A stretch of 64,000 nucleotides of DNA from Isoetes taiwanensis (GCA_021234155.1 JAJEKV010000509.1:1-64000); one strand, 5' to 3'. Shown: positions 11,956-22,669, counted from the stretch's first letter. The notes: generated from the letters alone by a model not told the origin. A program made the numbers and translations.

Positions 11956-13135
11956 GAACAAATCGTTTTGGTGAATGTAAGTCACAAGGTAACTTCCAAC
12001 CTTTTGTGTAATGCTGTCTTCTTTTTAATTTGACCCATATAGTTACGAATCTGTTAAATTTTGCAGGCTGGAAGTGTCTCAGAGAAAAAGCAAGAAAGCA
12101 GAATTCAAGCAAAGACACCTCAAGACATTACGCATAGCCGAAGTTTCCAGCCACCAAAAGGGCGAAGAGATCTTGGAAGCGGTTTCGACCACTTGCACCA
12201 AGAAATCTTTGAACGAAGTTTCCATACCACCAACTCTGTCCATCGCGAAGACTACAAGGTTAAGCCCAATCCTGCTTGTTTTACTACAATGGAGTTACGG
12301 GTAGAAACTATGACAAGAGTGAGTCCATACTCTTGAGCCTCTTGTGCTTGATCAAGAGGCAATCGAGAATATTGGAGAAAAGTAGGGATTGGTTGAGTGT
12401 GAGGATAGTCCATTTCTTCATGAGGTTAGTAATTTAATATAAACAACTTCAGATTTGAAGTCTTACATTTGTTTCTTAAATCATCTTGTTTTACGGACCT
12501 TGGACTTTGGCGGTGTATGCACCAATTCTGCATCAAGCATGACATGGACGCATGTAGGTTCCATTTCATGGATCCGCTCATTTACACATTCTTGTCGAGC
12601 GAGCTTGCTTCAAAGGACAACCGTTGAACCCTCAACTTGCAATTTGAATGTACCATTCGCGCCGGTGGTCGTGTGGTCCTCGCTATATGTGTCTTTGTAA
12701 AGCATGTTGTGGGCTGCGATGTAACGAGACTTGGACATACTATCCCAATGCAAGGTGAGTTAAGTAAATTTGAAGGTATTACTCATCAATGTGAGGGCCT
12801 GATATGTTTGTTGTGGGGTGTACCAATTTCTAGTTGTTTGTTGGACATCTGTGAGAATGATGATTGATGTTGTCAAAACACGATTCTTTGTAGTAATGAA
12901 GTCGGAGGTTGACAGATCAATAGATCTTTACTTGTAATCACATGTTTGTATTATTGTAACCAAAGAGGTTATTCTTGTAACCTATTCTTTCATTGACACT
13001 CTAATGTACATTGTTGTATACTATTGTATACAATAGACTTTTTCTAGTGACCCGAGCAACACTCGGTGGAGTTCAAATCTCGAAAGAAATTGATGTATTC
13101 AAAGATTCATGACAATGTGGTGTTACATGTCGTGA
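11956..13135 (+). other. unassigned region with possible splice acceptor
   Basis: A pyrimidine-rich stretch ending TTTTGCAG at about 12058-12065 looks like a 3' splice site and is followed by open reading (12074-12304, MSQRKSKKAEFKQRHLKTL, Lys/Ser/Thr-rich). Further open stretches at 12455-12700 and 12637-12867 match no family. It could be the end of a decayed gene or transposon ORF; no function is proposed. Confidence 0.3.
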
Positions 13136-13830
13136 TAGATGTGGTGATGCAAATGGTGCATGTGGTGAATCATGTGGTGCATTTGGTGAAACATATGTTG
13201 AATCATGTGGTGAATCATAGGTGGCATCTTTGGAGCTTCGTGGCATGTTGGAGCCTAGGTGGCATGTTTGAGCCACCTTGGCATGTTTGAGCCTAGGTGG
13301 CATATTTGAGCCACCTTGGCATGCTTGAGCCTTTACATGACCTTTGTTACATGTTTGACTTTCAGCGACCAACATGTTTGGTGATGCAAATGGTGCATGT
13401 GGTGTATCATGTGGTGCATTTGGTGAATCATAGGTGGCATGTTGGAGCTTACGTGGCATGTTGGAGCCTAGGTGGCATGTTTGAGCCACCTTAGCATGTT
13501 GGAGCCTAGGTGGCATATTTGAGCCACCTTGGCATGCTTGAAACTTTTTACATGACCTTTGTTACATGTTTGACTTCCATTGACCAACATGTTTGGTGAT
13601 GCAAATGGTGCATGTGGTGGATCATGTGGTGCATTTGGTGAATCATGTGGTGAATCATGTGGTGAATCATAGGTGGCATGTTGGGGCTTCGTGGCATGTT
13701 GGAGCCTAGGTGGCATGTTTGAGCCACCTTGGCATGTTGGAGCCTAGGTGGCATGCTTTCGGTCTATGTGGCATGCTTGACCCTTTCGCGTGGCATGTTG
13801 GAGCCTAGGTGGCATGCATGCAAACGTCCC
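13136..13830 (+). repeat. tandem array, unit about 215-235 bp
   Basis: Slightly more than three units start near 13140, 13375 and 13589. Each has a GTGGTG part (GGTGATGCAAATGGTGCATG, AATCATGTGGTGAAT) followed by a GTGGCATG part (GGTGGCATGTTGGAGCCTAGG, TTTGAGCCACCTTGGCATG) and a tail with CATGACCTTTGTTACATG. The second part contains the inverted words AGGTGGC / GCCACCT, so it can fold. The long minus-strand ORF across it (repeating His/Pro/Met) is a product of the repetition. Confidence 0.85.
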
Positions 13831-14313
13831 CTTTCCTCTTACGCCTCATTCCCAAAATCATTATGGATGCCTACGATTTGCATCCCTTTTATTCCCAAAA
13901 TTCTGCCCTGCGGCGTCATTCCGATCCCCATCGTCTATTCCGCCATCTCCTTCCTCCTTCCCCATTAGTCCATCTCCTTCACTTCGCCATGGCCAAGTTC
14001 AAGACTACACTCGGCGGAACACTATCCCGGCCATTGTGTGCCGCTCCTTCGCAGCCCAGTACGGTCGAGAATCCGTGGCTTCTGCTGGGAGGATCCGTCT
14101 TCCTCCACCGGAGGAGGCCGCCCGATTCTGATGGTGGCCAAGTTCACTCCACCCGGAGGTGGAGAAGCTCATCATGGATCATCAAAGCGTCGCCGTTGCG
14201 GGTGCTTTCGAGTGGGTGCATGCACGGGTTATGATGGCGAGGGCGACTCCTCCGAAATGAAGATGTATACTGCGGGGCGACCTCCATATAGAGCTCAAGA
14301 TGGCCCCGCCTGA
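13831..14313 (+). other. unassigned short ORF cluster
   Basis: Directly after the tandem array. Three overlapping plus-strand ORFs (ATGs at 13790, 13809 and 14038) and an ATG at 13989 (MAKFKTTLGGTLSRP) lie behind a C/T-rich leader, a pattern seen in front of the ORFs of families B and E. Composition (Gly/Pro/Arg) is protein-like but fragmented and unrecognised. There is no H3 fold in it. Possibly the first ORF of another decayed LTR element. Confidence 0.3.
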
Positions 14314-16019
14314 TTAGTTTAGATTTGTATTGTAATCCACGGTTTCAATTTTTTTGGCAATAGTCCTTGTGACTATTCTTTGTAAAGGCTTTTCATTACG
14401 ATGAGAACATGTTTTGCAATAGTCCTTGTTTTGCAATAGAACTTGTTTTGCTTTTTAGCATTCTCGAGTTTCCTTGTTCTTTTCGGTTAGCTTTTTGTCA
14501 TTAATTATAAAATGCAAACAAAGGAATTTGAAGGTCGCGAGAATCTAAGATCTGCACACTAACAAAATATGGTAACAAATTTCGACAAATAGGAAAATAT
14601 GAGATGGGTGGCTCGGGTTCAAAAGAAATAGAGTTCAAAAAGAAACTAAAAAAAAAACGAAATTCCCACTGAAGCAAAAGTTAGTGGCCTTGCAAGAATC
14701 TTAAGCACAAAAAGAGCTCAATGATATTGGCGTCACCAAAATCAGTCAAGATACTATCGGAATCGAGAGCCATTCCATTTTCGACCGGGTCAAAAATAGT
14801 CAATGCCCTGGCTGATTATAGTGAAATCTGTGGTGAAAGCTGTGGTGAAAAATGTGGTGAAAACTCTGGTGAAGGCTGTGGTGATGCAAACGTTGTTTTT
14901 TATATTTCAAAGGGAGAAAAATACATATGGAAATCTACCCACCGGTAAGAATAGTTCATACTTCTTATGAAATGAAGTATGCGAGGAGAAAAATCGGGGA
15001 AAACTATAACCACGAGCTTCTAGTATTATCAAAATGCATTAGAGATATAGTAATAGCTGTTTTGAAGAGGTTAATGATGACATGCGATTCTTGGGCCTCA
15101 ATCGATCCCGCATTGTGAGATGCGTAACTCTTCTTCTTCAAGTATGTCCAAGATTTCATCAAGTTTTTCTGGCTGAATAGTTGGTGAAATCCAGCAACAC
15201 TAAAACATGAGCTTCGTTTACTGCTCCCACTTATGATCTGATTCACAAAGTATTGTCTCGAGGTTGTTGTGTCTCCATGCGGTGGCTTTGTTGAGCATTT
15301 TTGTAATGGCTGAAGCATGGATCATTTCACGCTTTAGTTCGATGAACATATCCTCTTCCTCAAGCATGGGAGAGCTGCGAACTCATCCTCGAATCATCGC
15401 CACCCCCGAGGAACCATTAGCTGCACCAGCTTTGTTAAGTCTCGGATGCAGTCGTAAAACAACATCATTAGTAATAAGAAAGGCAACCTATATCTTTGCC
15501 TTGGCTTCTAATTCTTTAAGCCCATCAGGGAATTAACCTATGTTTTAAGCCTAGAATACCTGAATTCATGGGTCCTCCGCTCCTCTAATATCCGCTCTAC
15601 GTTTCTGGTTTATTTGCTCGATTATAGGTCTTACTAGATGAATTGCATTTTGGTGGAGAAATTGTTTGTGCGAGTGTTCTCATACGTTTTCTTCGCCATA
15701 GGCTGGATTGGGATAAGCCAATGTCTTGCATGCAAAACTAGATTTAGGGTTTCCCTCAATCTTTCTGCCGTACCGACTTTTGAATGATTGAACTTGCATT
15801 TGATGTGATTTCGATGGTGGGTTTCATCATGTGTTTCTACATCCCATTTAGTTCATCCTTAATGTAATTTTTACGTGTGTCACTTTCACCTGTCAATTAA
15901 AGCTTGGTAAAGATTGAAGAGTGAAGATTTATATTAAACATATAAAATGATTACATAAGGTTACATTTCAGATTATATACACTTGTTTTCATTCTGTGGG
16001 TCTATCAAAAGAGATGCGG
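14314..16019. other. unassigned region
   Basis: No recognisable gene. It contains the short GTGGTGAAA array at 14820-14886 and small unrelated ORFs on both strands (14927-15118, 15004-15318 minus, 15264-15536). AT-rich and probably decayed repeat. Confidence 0.4.
14820..14886 (+). repeat. short GTGGTGAAA array
   Basis: Five or six consecutive 12-15 bp units of the form TGTGGTGAAA(A/G)(C/A). Same word as the arrays at 9780-10400, 13136-13830 and 16970-17062. Confidence 0.7.
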
Positions 16020-16960
16020 GTCCGGCTCCTCCTCGTCATCTTCTATGATCACCGGATCGGTGGCCCCTAGGTCGGCTTCCGGACCTATTTGCTCCCATTC
16101 TGGAGGGAAAGCAAAAACCATAATGGTGGAGTGTTATCAAAGCAGAATAGCGACTTCTCCATGTCCATCCGCAAGGCCTTGTGATGATAGTACATATCCA
16201 CGAAGTGAAGGAATTGGTCCTCTGTAAACAACCTATCATAACAAAGAGGAACGTCTAGCGTAAAAGGCTTGGTAGCCATTAAGCGTAAAAAGGTCTCAAC
16301 CTTTGCAGATCACGGGTCAATAGTATGAGGAGCGGGCCAAAGATTTGGTGTGTAAAAATTTCGGTGGAGGCAGAGTAGGTTGAGAGTGCAGGAGTGGTGG
16401 TGTACAATTCAACCTCTGGTGAGAGTTTTCAGCATTTACGTGGTCATATTCTCATCGGTGAATAGAGTAATTTCATTTGCACGAGCATGTCCATCCATTA
16501 CGCATGGCTGAAAAGCGGGACCGCGCGCCTAGGTATTATGGGCTCTTCTTCTCCGGTCACATTGTCCCATTCCGCACTCCATCGTTTTCTAAAGATCCAA
16601 GAGGTGAAGTTGGCCATGTCTGTTTGTAGTAGGCTGGTGTAAGTCAGTAAATCAGAAGCTGGCTTCCCACCCCAGAATGTATGGCCGCTTCCCAAGGACT
16701 CGCCAACTGTTGTAAAGCTATGCGCTCCCAATCGGCAGTAATAAAGCGTAAACTTCGATTCGGAGCAAGAAGAATGGCATCTCGGGCCTTTTGGGTTGCC
16801 AGAGGTCATTAATTTTCGCCATCCCATAATGATTTTAGCACGGCTGTCGACCAAAAGGATGATGAGAGGAATTGATGGGACCGAGAATTTAAGGAAAAGG
16901 AAAGCATTTCGAAGAGAAAAATTCGTCGAAGGATCTATCGTGGCTCGAGAAGAGAGTAAA
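16020..16960 (-). pseudogene. decayed minus-strand ORF, unknown element protein
   Basis: Minus-strand open stretches read TSWIFRKRWSAEWDNVTGEE (about 16600-16540), then MATKPFTLDVPLCYDRLFTE (from 16279), DQFLHFVDMYYHHKALRMDM, and after a frame change PPEWEQIGPEADLGATDPV and IIEDDEEEPDPHLF with a stop near 16012. The acidic C-terminal end and ordinary composition suggest one real protein broken by frameshifts. I do not recognise the family; a structural ORF of an LTR element is a guess. Confidence 0.35.
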
Positions 16961-16969
16961 GTGAAACAC

Positions 16970-17062
16970 GATGGTGAAACATGTAGTGAAAACACATGTG
17001 TCACCACATGTGGTGAAACACATGTGGTGAAGCGTGTGGTGAAACATGTGGTGAACACAGGG
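16970..17062 (+). repeat. GTGGTGAAACATG array
   Basis: Repeated GGTGAAACATG / ACACATGTG / CACCACATGTGGTGAAAC words including a CCACATGTGG palindrome. Shares its unit with the arrays near 9.8-10.4, 13.1-13.8 and 14.8 kb. Confidence 0.7.
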
Positions 17063-17249
17063 CATGTTACATCGGGGACATCAAAATACAATTACATATT
17101 ACATGAGGAAGCAAACATATTACATTGAAACAAGGGACATCAAAATACAATTGAGCATGGAATTGAGTTTCTTATATTATTCCCAAACAAGGCAAGACAC
17201 AACAACATATTCAAAATTTTGAATCATTTTCTAACTTTTGTAAGAATGT

Positions 17250-18659
17250 GTTCAGCTATTCTTCATCAGACATGCTATCTTCATCAGATAAAAACCTCGG
17301 GCAAGTTTTCTAGAATCTTTTCCTCATCACGGCCTGGTCTAGCACGTAAGCGATTCGAGCACCTTTCTTGATCTCTTTGCATGGGAACTTCGAATAGCAC
17401 AAATTTGAGTAGAGAATACAAGTGACTTTGGCTCGTTTGTCAACAATTCATACATCACCTTTGACCAGAGGCTTCTTTCTATAGTAAATGCCCTCCACAG
17501 CGGTTTCACCTCTCATAAACAAGTTTCCGTTCTACTTGAAGTCATTTTCAACTTCAAATTTTGGCTTGGTGCATAGCAACATCCAAAATCTGAGAATCCT
17601 CCTCGTTCCCTTTAGGTGCAACAAGCGCAAAAATTTGTCTCCTTCTCTAAGTGCTTCGCAAAGTACATTTGCCAAGGTTGAGTATAGTGGCCTGGTAGAC
17701 TTGTGGGTCTCTTCCACATCCATGAACATTGGAGGATGGTTCAGCGACTACAAGATCCCATTCATCTACATACAATTCGTTCTCACACATGTCCCATTTT
17801 CCATCAAACAATTCTTTGCAAAAACATGATAGCTTTACGGGTATGTAGGCGTGTTGGATTTTTCAATCTTGAATCCATGGACTGAATGAATTTGCTGGTT
17901 TGGAATTGTCTCTGCACTCCAAGCCTTTTTCTGTTGATATCCTCGGGTTTTATTTCCTTAAGTATCTCAGAACTTTTCTTCCATTTTCGGTCCACTCGGA
18001 TGTACCACATTGAAATTGTTTCTCTGCAATTTTCACCACATCATGGGCATTATCTAGTTTAATGTCGGGATGTTTAAAGCCATGAACCCTCGTATCCATC
18101 TTTTCAATTCTTTGCCTTCCCATCATGTTCACCTTTTCCATGGTTTGATCAAAGAAGTTCCACATCATGTTGACCTGTATCAATAACCGTACCTTCCAAC
18201 AAAATAAAATGATGGCTGCTTTGAATTGTGATGCGGCATCCATCCTAAAATACATTGTCTTTGTTTGGGGACATTGCCTTTACGCTTTAAGTACTCAAAA
18301 TGTTTCAGTAAAACAATGTTGAACAAAAAGTGTGTCATGTTCCCTATCATCCAGACACATAGTAGTGTGTTTCCTTCTCAATGGTGTGCATGCGTGGATC
18401 AACTGATAGGTTATTTGAACAAATATAGTTATCACGGTTTGTTGAATGGCATGGATGAACTTCATTCTGCTCCTTAAAAGTATAATTCTCTGCGAAGTCA
18501 ACCACGGATAAAGCATCTTCGGGCAAGTTATCAAGGAGTTCTTTATAATTTGCCTCGCACGCCACTTATATCGAAGTTGTGTAAAGGAAATTTTGGAAGC
18601 TTCTCAACATTTTTGTTCACCGGTGGAAGACTTTGCGATTTCATTGTGTTGGTGAGCGA
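17250..18659 (-). pseudogene. 3' half of a decayed transposase-like gene (split by family B)
   Basis: Minus strand, continuing from 31773. Recognisable parts in order are LLDNLPEDALSVVDFAENYT near 18535-18477, DDREHDTLFVQHCFTETFEY near 18360-18300, MDAASQFKAA near 18240, VNMMWNFFDQTMEKVNMMG near 18175-18120, IKLDNAHDVVKIAEKQF near 18065, and an acidic end LSDEDSMSDEE with stop near 17255. The order (bipartite WNFF-HGKG-like block after an SDG-QFK-like block) is that of a large, poorly characterised transposase-like family found in many plant and animal genomes. Frameshifts and stops are frequent. The name is from memory of the motif pattern, not from a search. Confidence 0.6.
18655..18659. 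other. target site duplication, family B (left)
   Basis: AGCGA immediately before the 5' LTR; the right copy at 31768-31772 is AACGA (4 of 5 bases). A 5-bp duplication is normal for Ty3 integrases. Confidence 0.6.
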
Positions 18660-20206
18660 TGTGGCGTTCCGGCCACGGTATACGGTCCGGGGCATTATCT
18701 GCATCTTTGCCGATCCACAGCGTACTGCGCCACTCGGCAGGCGTGTGCGTAGCGGATAGCGGGTAAAGTAGCCCTAGGGGCAACTTGCTAGGAGTGTTCA
18801 TATATATTATTAATGTGCACATGTGCACATTAATGAGGGCACACCTTTCCATGTTGGCATATTTTGCCACCTAGCCATTAAAGGCAAGTGGGGCCTTTCA
18901 ATTATCCCACATGCCAAATTGGGTGGTGGAAACCTAGCCTAAACCCCATGTCTATTTAGGGTAGGAAAACCCTAGCTTGCTGTTTTTTTTAGTCCTTAGG
19001 GTTTTAGAGCTCGGTTTTGGCTGCCCCAGAGCCAAAACCAGCCTCGAGCCCTGGCGAATTGCACCATCGGTTCCCCGAATTATTTCATTTCCGGCGGGAT
19101 GGTTGAACTTCAGTCGAGGGAGGAGCCACTCAAGGATCAGGTATTTGGTCAATTTAATAGCTTAAACCGTCTTCTAGTCATAGAATGGGTGGGTTTAGAC
19201 TATTAAATTGCCCATAGTAACTATCTAGAACTTAGATCTGGGACACTAACTAAAGAACCTAACTCTATGACTAGATCTAGTTCTTTGGTTCTTACGTGAT
19301 GTATTTGGATGATGTATCTCTGTGAACTCCTTTGTATTGGGAAGGGGGTAGAGGCCCTAAAAGCTTGTAGTTGATGCTCCTAGAGTAGCCTCTCTAGCCT
19401 GCTTGTAGATTGACTGTACAAGAGCCACACCTGGTTGTGGGTGAAGGGGCGGATGGCTAAGAAGGAGGTTCATGTCCTAGCTCTTGAGCGATCCCCTGGT
19501 GTGTAAAGCCTACAGGGGATCATTGTGACTAGGTCCAATGGCTTACCAGCATGAGTGCGGGTAAGGCATGGGCTCAACCCGTGAAGTGGTGTACACTTTC
19601 CGGTGGGTTGGTCGAGTCTGAGGCGGGTGGCCCTCTAGTCACCTTGAGTTAGCATGTAGACCTGCGGAGGGGTGATCCCTACCTGCCCCCGGGCTGGGAG
19701 GATGAGACCGGGGAATAGCCCCTTGGCTATGCATCCGGCCGGGCTCTGATCGGGGTCCCGCACTTTTCAGCCTACTCGCAAAGTGTGCGGAGGGGCGGAT
19801 GGAGTGGACAACCCTATGCCATGTTCTTATGCCAGCCAACTCCATTGCCATGAATTGCATGCGCAGCGAACTCGGGACCAAAGCCGTCAGTCATCCTTTG
19901 ATGCGAACCTTGGGTAGGATCCCCTATGTGATAATGTGACCTTTGTCTATGCGGATATGAGGGGACCATCGCCGAGATGGTCACGAGGGATGTGATGTAT
20001 GTGCTACCCGACATGTATGTTTCGCTTCCGCCTGACTAGGTAGGCCACGAGGGAGGCGGGGTAGAATGACACCTTCACTCTTCCCAGGACTTCGTTCTGC
20101 AGTGCGGTGATATGTGGAGGGCCTGTATCGGACATGGAGCTGGTGTGGGGAAGAACTCACATTTTGTATACGTGTGAGTGCACCGTATCACTAGTAGGGA
20201 CGTCCA
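18660..20206 (+). repeat. 5' LTR of chromovirus family B
   Basis: Runs from TGTGGCGTTCC to GGGACGTCCA (expected end GACGTCACA) and is followed by a PBS. The partner is at 30200-31767. The two LTRs are near-identical over long stretches but differ strongly in short patches: the first 110 bp and several CAG/CTG/CG-rich spots. It contains a perfect 26-bp palindrome at 18809-18834. About 1.55 kb is long for a chromovirus LTR. Confidence 0.93.
18809..18834. promoter_or_regulatory. 26-bp perfect palindrome in LTR B
   Basis: Self-complementary over all 26 bases, with core GTGCACATGTGCAC. It is identical in the 3' LTR at 30350-30375. It contains CACATGTG, an E-box of the bHLH/MYC type, also the core of the palindromic arrays elsewhere in this window. 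A cruciform or dimeric transcription factor site is possible; its role is not shown. Confidence 0.6.
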
Positions 20207-20207
20207 G

Positions 20208-20218
20208 TGGTATCGAGC
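20208..20218 (+). other. primer binding site, family B
   Basis: TGGTATCGAGC, one base short of the plant tRNA-iMet PBS TGGTATCAGAGC, one base after the LTR end. Confirms plus-strand polarity of the 13.1 kb element. Confidence 0.85.
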
Positions 20219-20863
20219 AATGTTCTTGGAGACCAAGAGCAAAGCGACCATGTTCCCGATAGTACTAACTTGATAGGGTCCTCAAGCCTCGAAAAGTGGG
20301 AAAATTTTTCTCACCTTTGTAGTTATGCTAAGCTAGTAACAATTAAGTGAATTGGAATTTAACAAGATTAAAAAAGAATGAGCCAAAATTTTCCAAGTAA
20401 GGTGGTCTCACATTTCAGCTTTGGTCATAAAACTAACTTTTTGTTTTGAGGCGAGGCAAGCTATGAACATTGAGCCAAGAACACCAAAACATGATGAATC
20501 GACAAAAATAATGTGGTAAGGCTAATTCTAAGGTAGGAATTGGTTAGAATAGCATGTTTTAATTACCTAAAACCCTAGAAATGTATGAGATCTCCACATT
20601 TCGGCTGGTGTAAAACTAAACATTAGTATTGGAGCAGTATGGTCGTGAGACCAATGGGTAGAAAAAAAGTGAAATAAGTATAAGTTTTAGATAAATTGGT
20701 ACCTTAGCATGTTAAAATGAGCAACTTGAGTTTTGACCTAAAATTCCCCAAGCTATAAATAGATGTAGAACCCCCTCATTTTTTCGTCCAAGCCCTAGAA
20801 ATCGCTCTTCCCAACTTAGGCGATCTTTTCGGCGCTTTTATCCGATTGACGATCCAGTAAAAC
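20219..20863 (+). other. family B leader before the H3-like ORF
   Basis: 645 bp of non-coding leader. Two blocks (near 20404-20460 and 20587-20652) with GGTCTCACATTTC and GGTCGTGAGACC words are related to the hairpin modules at 22211-22278 and 22410-22474 in front of ORF2. The leader ends with a TATA box and a short C/T-rich stretch. Confidence 0.6.
20754..20761 (+). promoter_or_regulatory. internal TATA box before the H3-like ORF
   Basis: TATAAATA in the context CTATAAATAGA, 110 bp upstream of the ATG at 20864. The same word with near-equal spacing precedes ORF2 (22662) and, as TATAAAAG, the ORF at 34395 (34277). It suggests transcription from inside the element in addition to the LTR. Confidence 0.6.
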
Positions 20864-22076
20864 ATGGCCCGAACCAAAGCAGGCCCATAAAGGAAGCGTC
20901 GCCCAGCGAAACCACCAATACCGAGGCGGAGATCATTCGGAAGATGCTTGCCGTGAGAGGCTCGCGAGGGGTCGTTCGCCCGCCGGACGAAGAGCAAGAC
21001 ACCTCCGTCGATCGATGTCTTCAACGGCCGAGGTGGAGGAGGGCGAGGCCACATCACCAAACTCCATGGGCGAAGAGACGAGGGAGGTGTATGAAAGAAA
21101 TAGCGGGAGATCCGCAGCAGAACAAGGAACCATTGGCAGACGCATTCCGCGAGATCCTCGGTGATGATGAGGTGTGGCAGTCCGAGGCGGAGGTAGCAGA
21201 CCTTAGAAGATTCAAAAGAAGGAAAAGGTAAGAGAAGGGAAGACAAAAAGGAAAAGGGAGGAAGAAGGAACAAAAAAGAAGAAAAAAGAAAGGGGGAAGT
21301 TCGTGGCCGGCATAAGGAGAACAAAGGACCGCCGCCAAGGAAGAGGCCGAACCCCAACATTATCATCAAGGCGCGCAACCTGGCTAACCCCCAAACCCTT
21401 CCCGACGACTCTTCGATGGGGACTTCAACCCTAATCGCGGCAGGTGGAAGTCTTCCAAGAACCAAGCGACGAAAGCGAAGTACTGGCGGCGGACCGAAAG
21501 CAACCCCACCCAAGACCAACCACGTAAGCCCCCAATACCCTCGCATGGGATAGAAAGAAGCAACCACGACGCCAGGGAAGCCTACGTCACCGGCGGCGGT
21601 GAAGATTTTGATTGAGAGGAGGATGAGAGAGCGCGGGGCTTACATGAAGAAATGGGAGGCCTATAACAAATATTATGAAGAAAACGAGTTAAGTTCATGA
21701 GGGAGGCGACCCAAAGCAAACCTTAAGGCCGCCACCACGAAGCCCAAGGTTCCCAAAGCCGCCACCCGGGGAAGAAAAGCGGATAGGAAGGAGGTGGAGA
21801 GAAGAGCGTTAAGGGAGATTAGACACTTCCGTGACTTCGGTCTCTAATTCCCGGTGCCCCCCTTCGGTTGGTGCGTGAAGTTATGCGAGCCTATAGAACA
21901 GAACTTTAGAGTCACTGAGACAGAAAGCGGCAATGCAAGAGGTGGTGAGAGCAAAAGATAGTGCAACATTTTGAAGATTCAGCGGCACTATCCACGCTAA
22001 GCGGGTAACCTTAATGCGACAAGACATGAGTCTTGCGACCGCGATAAGGGAGAAGCATATAGAAATTTTGTTGTAA
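20864..22076 (+). pseudogene. histone H3-like ORF1 of retrotransposon family B
   Basis: The ATG at 20864 opens MARTK, identical to the first residues of histone H3, then breaks (a stop at codon 9) and continues in other frames. A linker of about 300 codons follows, with acidic and Lys/Arg-rich parts (near 21210-21310). From about 21800 the H3 fold is clear across frame changes: ALREIRHFRDF (alpha-N; H3 has ALREIRKYQ), PLRLVREVMRAYRTEL (alpha-1; H3 PFQRLVREI), AAMQEVVRAKD (alpha-2), HFEDSA, and IHAKRVTLMRQDMSLATAIR (loop 2 and alpha-3; H3 [20 protein letters not shown]) to the stop at 22074-22076. It lies between the PBS and ORF2/gag, where LTR elements do not normally have a gene, and at the position of the family E copy. 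Known role of the family: H3 packages DNA with H4 and is methylated on K4/K9. Any role in the element, such as tail mimicry or chromatin targeting, is inference. The present copy is interrupted, so it is marked as a pseudogene; some breaks may be consensus errors. Confidence 0.9.
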
Positions 22077-22210
22077 ATAATTAAAAATTTTTGTAATATA
22101 GAACAATTTTTGTGTACCTTGATAACATAAACTTGAGTAATTAGAGCAAATTAATAAGTTTTAGCTTTTATTTCAGTGAAATAGGACATTTGGGAGCCGA
22201 GAGACATGAT

Positions 22211-22278
22211 GTCTCACAGCTTTCACTGCGCCTCGTCATAAAACAAAAGTTAGGATTAAGCGAGGCATGGCGTGAGAC
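22211..22278 (+). repeat. hairpin module 1
   Basis: Arms GTCTCAC...GCCTCG and CGAGGC...GTGAGAC around a loop with AAAACAAAAGTTAGGATTAAG. The second copy is at 22410-22474. Confidence 0.65.
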
Positions 22279-22409
22279 CTCGCCCATCTTGACCAAAACA
22301 GCTCCAAATTGACCAAATAAGGGGTCGATTCTGCCTAATTTGATGAGCCCAGCACCCTTACACCATTAGTTTACCCAAGTTGGACATCTTTGATTAAAAT
22401 GGGACTGAT

Positions 22410-22474
22410 GTCTCACAGCTCACGCCTCGTCGCAAAACAAAAAGTTAGGATTGAGCGGCAAGGCGGTGTGAGAC
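22410..22474 (+). repeat. hairpin module 2
   Basis: Same plan as 22211-22278: GTCTCACAGCTCACGCCTCG opposite GGCGGTGTGAGAC, with the same A-rich loop. The strong conservation of arms and loop suggests a structural or regulatory role in the transcript. Confidence 0.65.
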
Positions 22475-22661
22475 CTCTTACCAATTCTTCACCGGGACTT
22501 GTCAAAGTCACGCAAACTCTTGCATAGCATCTTTTGGGAAACCTAGCCTCGCTCAAGCATCCCCTATAGTCCTCAAACTCCCATTTTGACCTCAGATAAG
22601 TTAGAATTACCCAATCCTAGGAAATTTTCAAGTCATCCAAAAATTAGGGTTTCCCCTTTTC

Positions 22662-22669
22662 TATAAATA
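22662..22669 (+). promoter_or_regulatory. internal TATA box before ORF2
   Basis: TATAAATA in CTATAAATAGA, 122 bp upstream of the ATG at 22784; the same 11-base word as at 20753. Confidence 0.6.

Noticed and set aside
13073-13516. 147-codon minus-strand ORF with repeated MPPRLQHAKVAQTCHL
   Set aside because: Translation of the 215-235 bp tandem array, no independent evidence of a gene.
13140-13800. Possible CRISPR array (repeated units with spacers)
   Set aside because: Units are degenerate, spacers are not unique and the context is a plant nuclear genome.
13989-14234. Possible third H3-like ORF (MAKFKTTLGG start)
   Set aside because: No alpha-N, alpha-1 or C-terminal H3 motif follows in any frame.
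20776-21567. 263-codon minus-strand ORF opposite the H3-like ORF1
   Set aside because: Leu/Phe/Ser/Pro-rich antisense shadow of a Lys/Glu/Arg-rich coding strand; element polarity, PBS and TATA box all point to the plus strand.
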